Below, piece by piece: positions 31,923 to 33,957 of a DNA stretch of 33,957 nucleotides. The first letter of the stretch is position 1. The number at the start of each line of letters is the position of its first letter. This stretch comes from Kiloniellales bacterium (lineage in GTDB: Bacteria; Pseudomonadota; Alphaproteobacteria; Kiloniellales; JAKSBE01). The stretch covers positions 1-33,957 of the forward strand of contig JAKSBE010000258.1 of NCBI GenBank assembly GCA_022361275.1, given 5' to 3'. A program made the position numbers and the translations under genes. Under the pieces are notes generated by a model. It was not told where the DNA came from, ran no database searches, and was given only the letters and a program-made list of their open reading frames with translations.

Positions 31923-31963
31923 CCTGTCTCCTCGTTCCTGGAAAAAGCCCTTGCGGGCATGTC

Positions 31964-32761
31964 TCATGCCGCGTCGGCTTCGCTGTCCCAAACCTTCTCC
32001 GGCATCGGCAGACCCTGGAAAGTCTCCGGCCCGAGCGGTCCATCCGGAGCGATGCCCAGGCGTTCGAGCGTCCACATCAACTGGCGCGCGTGCTGAGCGC
32101 TGTGCCAGGTCGTGCGCTCCAGGAACTCATGGCGCGTTTGCCTGCCATAGTAGACCTGCGCGGTCGCCGACCAGTCGGCGGTCTTTCCCGGACCGGCGAA
32201 CCAGTCGTTCAGGCGCTTCGCGACATGGCTGCCATAGCCGGCCAGGCCGTCGATGGTCTGCATCTCGCGGGGCGGAAGCCGATAGTACGACTCGTAGACC
32301 AGCGGTATGCCTTCCTCGTGCTCCACGAAGGCGTCGACGATGTTGTAGATATGGTAGACGAGATCGGCGTAGCTGCGCGGCCGGTTCGGCAGGTGGGTCT
32401 GCAGGCTCGCCGTTGGAAGCTGGCGCAGGAAGCGGTCGCTCCCTTGCATGATCGCGTTGAGGCGGCGATGCAGCTCCTCGGGCGGCAAGATCTGCGTCTT
32501 GCCCCACTCGAGGCCGACGAGGCGGGCGACGTCGCCGAGGATCTGGCCGTTCGCCCAGGCGTCGCCACGCACCACGATCGGCACCTGGCGCAGCCCGAAG
32601 CGGGCGAGCTCGTCGAGGGCCGTCTCGTCTTCGAGCACGTTGCGCGAGCGGAAGGCTACGCCATGCTCGGTGAGGAACTCCTTCGTCCTCAGGCAGCTCG
32701 TGCAGCCGGTCTGCCAATAGACGTACACCTCGTCCGCTCCGTCCGGGGCCTGCGCTGTCAT
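31964..32761 (-). CDS. Glutaredoxin-DinB fusion protein
   Basis: 265 residues; ATG 32761 overlaps the stop of the upstream gene (ATGA). N-terminal glutaredoxin domain at about 10-85: VYVYWQTGCTSCLRTKEFL with the CxxC at 20-23, then GLRQVPIVVRGDAWANGQ with the cis-proline. The C-terminal part, about 95-265, looks like a DinB four-helix domain: YADLVYHIYNIVDAFVEHEE and TTWHSAQHARQLMWTLERLG with candidate metal-binding histidines. DinB-like enzymes include thiol-dependent maleylpyruvate isomerases, so a thiol-dependent isomerase or transferase is possible. Function unproven; operon position suggests a step on the same substrate pathway as LeuCD and the amidohydrolase. Confidence 0.72.
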   Translation of the reverse strand: MTAQAPDGADEVYVYWQTGCTSCLRTKEFLTEHGVAFRSRNVLEDETALDELARFGLRQVPIVVRGDAWANGQILGDVARLVGLEWGKTQILPPEELHRRLNAIMQGSDRFLRQLPTASLQTHLPNRPRSYADLVYHIYNIVDAFVEHEEGIPLVYESYYRLPPREMQTIDGLAGYGSHVAKRLNDWFAGPGKTADWSATAQVYYGRQTRHEFLERTTWHSAQHARQLMWTLERLGIAPDGPLGPETFQGLPMPEKVWDSEADAA

Positions 32762-33423
32762 CGGCTGTCCTCCTTGCTTGCTTGACGGCTGCGCGCGGCG
32801 ATCGCATCGAAGCGCGCGACGACGTCTGCCTTGGCCACCACGTCGCCATACTTGGCGTTGATGTCGAAGAGGTTGGCGTCATGGGGATCGGCGTGGCGGT
32901 CGCCGACGCATTCCCGCGGCACGATTACATGATAGCCGTACTGGAGGCCGTCGACGGCGGTGGCGCGCACGCAGCCGCTGGTCGAGCAGCCGATCAGGAC
33001 CAGCGTGTCGACGCTCAGCGCCTTGAGCGTCGCGACCAGCGAGGTGCCGAAGAAACAGCTCGGATAGCTCTTGACGATCACGAGCTCGTCTTCCCGCGGC
33101 GCGAGCGCGTCGTCGATCTCGGCGAGCGGCTCGCCTTGCACCAGCTTGCGCAGGAACGGAACCTTCCTGACGAAGAGGCCGCCATCGATGCCCGAGGGAT
33201 GGTACATCACCTTCGTGTAGATGATCGGGACCTGCGCTCTGCGGGCGGCGGACAACAGCTCTACGCTTTCCGAAACCGCCGAGACGACGCCGTCTGCGTA
33301 GAGCGGCGAGCCCTTCGTCGTGTAAGCCTTCGTGAAGTCGATCGCGATGACGGCAGGCCGTTCTCCGAAACCCACTTCGCCGTCGAACACGCCGACATAG
33401 TTGCTTTCGCGGTCTTCGCTCAC
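32758..33423 (-). CDS. Isochorismatase-like cysteine amidohydrolase (N-carbamoylsarcosine/maleamate amidase type)
   Basis: 221 residues. A GTG at 33423 is chosen because AAGGAGG lies 5 nt before it and it overlaps the ABC gene stop (GTGA). The catalytic triad of the family is visible: D29 (VIAIDFTKAY), K118 (IVKSYPSCFFGT) and C151 (IGCSTSGCVRATAVDGLQYG). The ALYADGV and HPSGIDGGLF segments resemble N-carbamoylsarcosine amidohydrolase and the maleamate amidase NicF. It should cleave an amide or carbamoyl bond in the cytosol. Beside LeuCD, a maleamate-to-maleate-to-malate sequence is an attractive but unproven reading. Confidence 0.83.
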   Translation of the reverse strand: MSEDRESNYVGVFDGEVGFGERPAVIAIDFTKAYTTKGSPLYADGVVSAVSESVELLSAARRAQVPIIYTKVMYHPSGIDGGLFVRKVPFLRKLVQGEPLAEIDDALAPREDELVIVKSYPSCFFGTSLVATLKALSVDTLVLIGCSTSGCVRATAVDGLQYGYHVIVPRECVGDRHADPHDANLFDINAKYGDVVAKADVVARFDAIAARSRQASKEDSR

Positions 33424-33957
33424 GGGTGCCTCCTTCGCTGTCCGGTCGCAAACGATGCCGTGTCCTGCGCCTCCGCGCCGTTCGGCCCCAGCGGGAAGTG
33501 ACAGGCCGCGAAATGACCGCCGCCGTCGTCGGCGAGCTGGGGCTCGCTGTCCACGCAGCGACTTGGCACCATCACGCGCTTCGCCAATGTCGTTGTCGCC
33601 ACGCCGCCGCCGGCGGCCACCTGCCGTGCCTTGAAGCATCGCGGATGGAAGCGGCAGCCCTGGGGCAGGGCGGTCGCGGAGCCGATCTCGCCGTACAGCG
33701 CGATGCGCTTGCGCCGCCGTTCCGCCCTCAGATTGGGGATCGGCACCGCCGAGAGCAGAGAGGCGGTGTAAGGGTGCCGCGGCGCGGCATAGAGACGCTC
33801 GCGCGGCGCCGTCTCGACGATCCGCCCCAGATACATCACGGCCACGCGCTCGGAGATGTGCCGCACGACCGCGAGGTCGTGGGCGATGAAGATGTAGGCA
33901 ACGCCGGACTGGCGCTGGATGTCCCGCAGCAAGTTGAGGATCTGGGCCTGGATCGAC
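33420..33957 (-). CDS. Oligopeptide/dipeptide ABC importer ATPase, C-terminal part (5' end outside window)
   Basis: The frame enters from the right edge as SIQAQILNLLRDIQRQSG and continues GVAYIFIAHDLAVVRHISER, VAVMYLGRIVETAPRERL, RHPYTASLLSAVPIPNL and GCRFHPRCFKARQVAAG. The switch histidine (AHDLAVV) and the C-terminal oligo_HPY extension with its cysteines are typical of OppF/DppF. Walker A and signature motifs lie outside the window. The last part is coupled to the amidohydrolase gene. It suggests import of small peptide-like or amide substrates for the enzymes that follow. Confidence 0.9.
   Translation of the reverse strand, partial: SIQAQILNLLRDIQRQSGVAYIFIAHDLAVVRHISERVAVMYLGRIVETAPRERLYAAPRHPYTASLLSAVPIPNLRAERRRKRIALYGEIGSATALPQGCRFHPRCFKARQVAAGGGVATTTLAKRVMVPSRCVDSEPQLADDGGGHFAACHFPLGPNGAEAQDTASFATGQRRRHP

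Overview
The window is high-GC DNA with dense, coupled operons (many ATGA/GTGA overlaps), Fur-type iron boxes, FecI/FecR signalling genes and a Zur-like palindrome. This suits an alphaproteobacterium; I cannot name a genus. Most of it is a metal-acquisition island.

Left end (1-2390): a minus-strand operon carries a nicotianamine-synthase-like (metallophore) gene followed by a probable ATP-grasp ligase cut by the window edge. A perfect 19-bp Zur-like palindrome lies upstream. To its right is a scar zone with an in-frame chimera of a class-III aminotransferase fragment and a thiamine-diphosphate enzyme fragment, then the 3' end of an IS481-type transposase.

2383-8539: an intact fecR-type anti-sigma gene sits beside a gutted fecI behind a Fur box. 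A nitroreductase follows, then a frameshifted 3' remnant of a TonB receptor, then a complete FhuCDB-type siderophore ABC importer (ATPase, binding protein, double permease) on the plus strand.

8511-19590: nine minus-strand genes are colinear with the staphyloferrin B cluster, sbnA-B-C-D-E-F-G-H-I. They cover L-2,3-diaminopropionate supply (I, A, B), citrate supply (G), decarboxylation (H), three NIS synthetases (C, E, F) and an MFS exporter (D). SbnI is a short form with only the ParB/Srx-like serine-kinase domain. A strong Fur box lies about 340 bp upstream of sbnA.

19990-24977: a decayed IS630-family element, then a complete STN-containing TonB transducer-receptor (probable ferric-siderophore receptor), a wrecked fecR and an intact fecI, with Fur boxes before the receptor and before fecI. 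The two Fec loci have decayed reciprocally: one keeps fecR, the other keeps fecI and the receptor.

25212-28798: a cobalamin riboswitch precedes a DUF1636-type cysteine-rich protein and a BtuCDF/FecBCDE-type importer, probably for corrinoid or cobalt. After a sparse 0.55-kb stretch with a possible structured element and an 81-residue conserved small gene, the right end holds a minus-strand catabolic operon: oligopeptide-type ABC ATPase (partial), isochorismatase-like amidohydrolase, glutaredoxin-DinB protein, and LeuC/LeuD-type hydratase subunits. It may process maleamate/maleate-like compounds.
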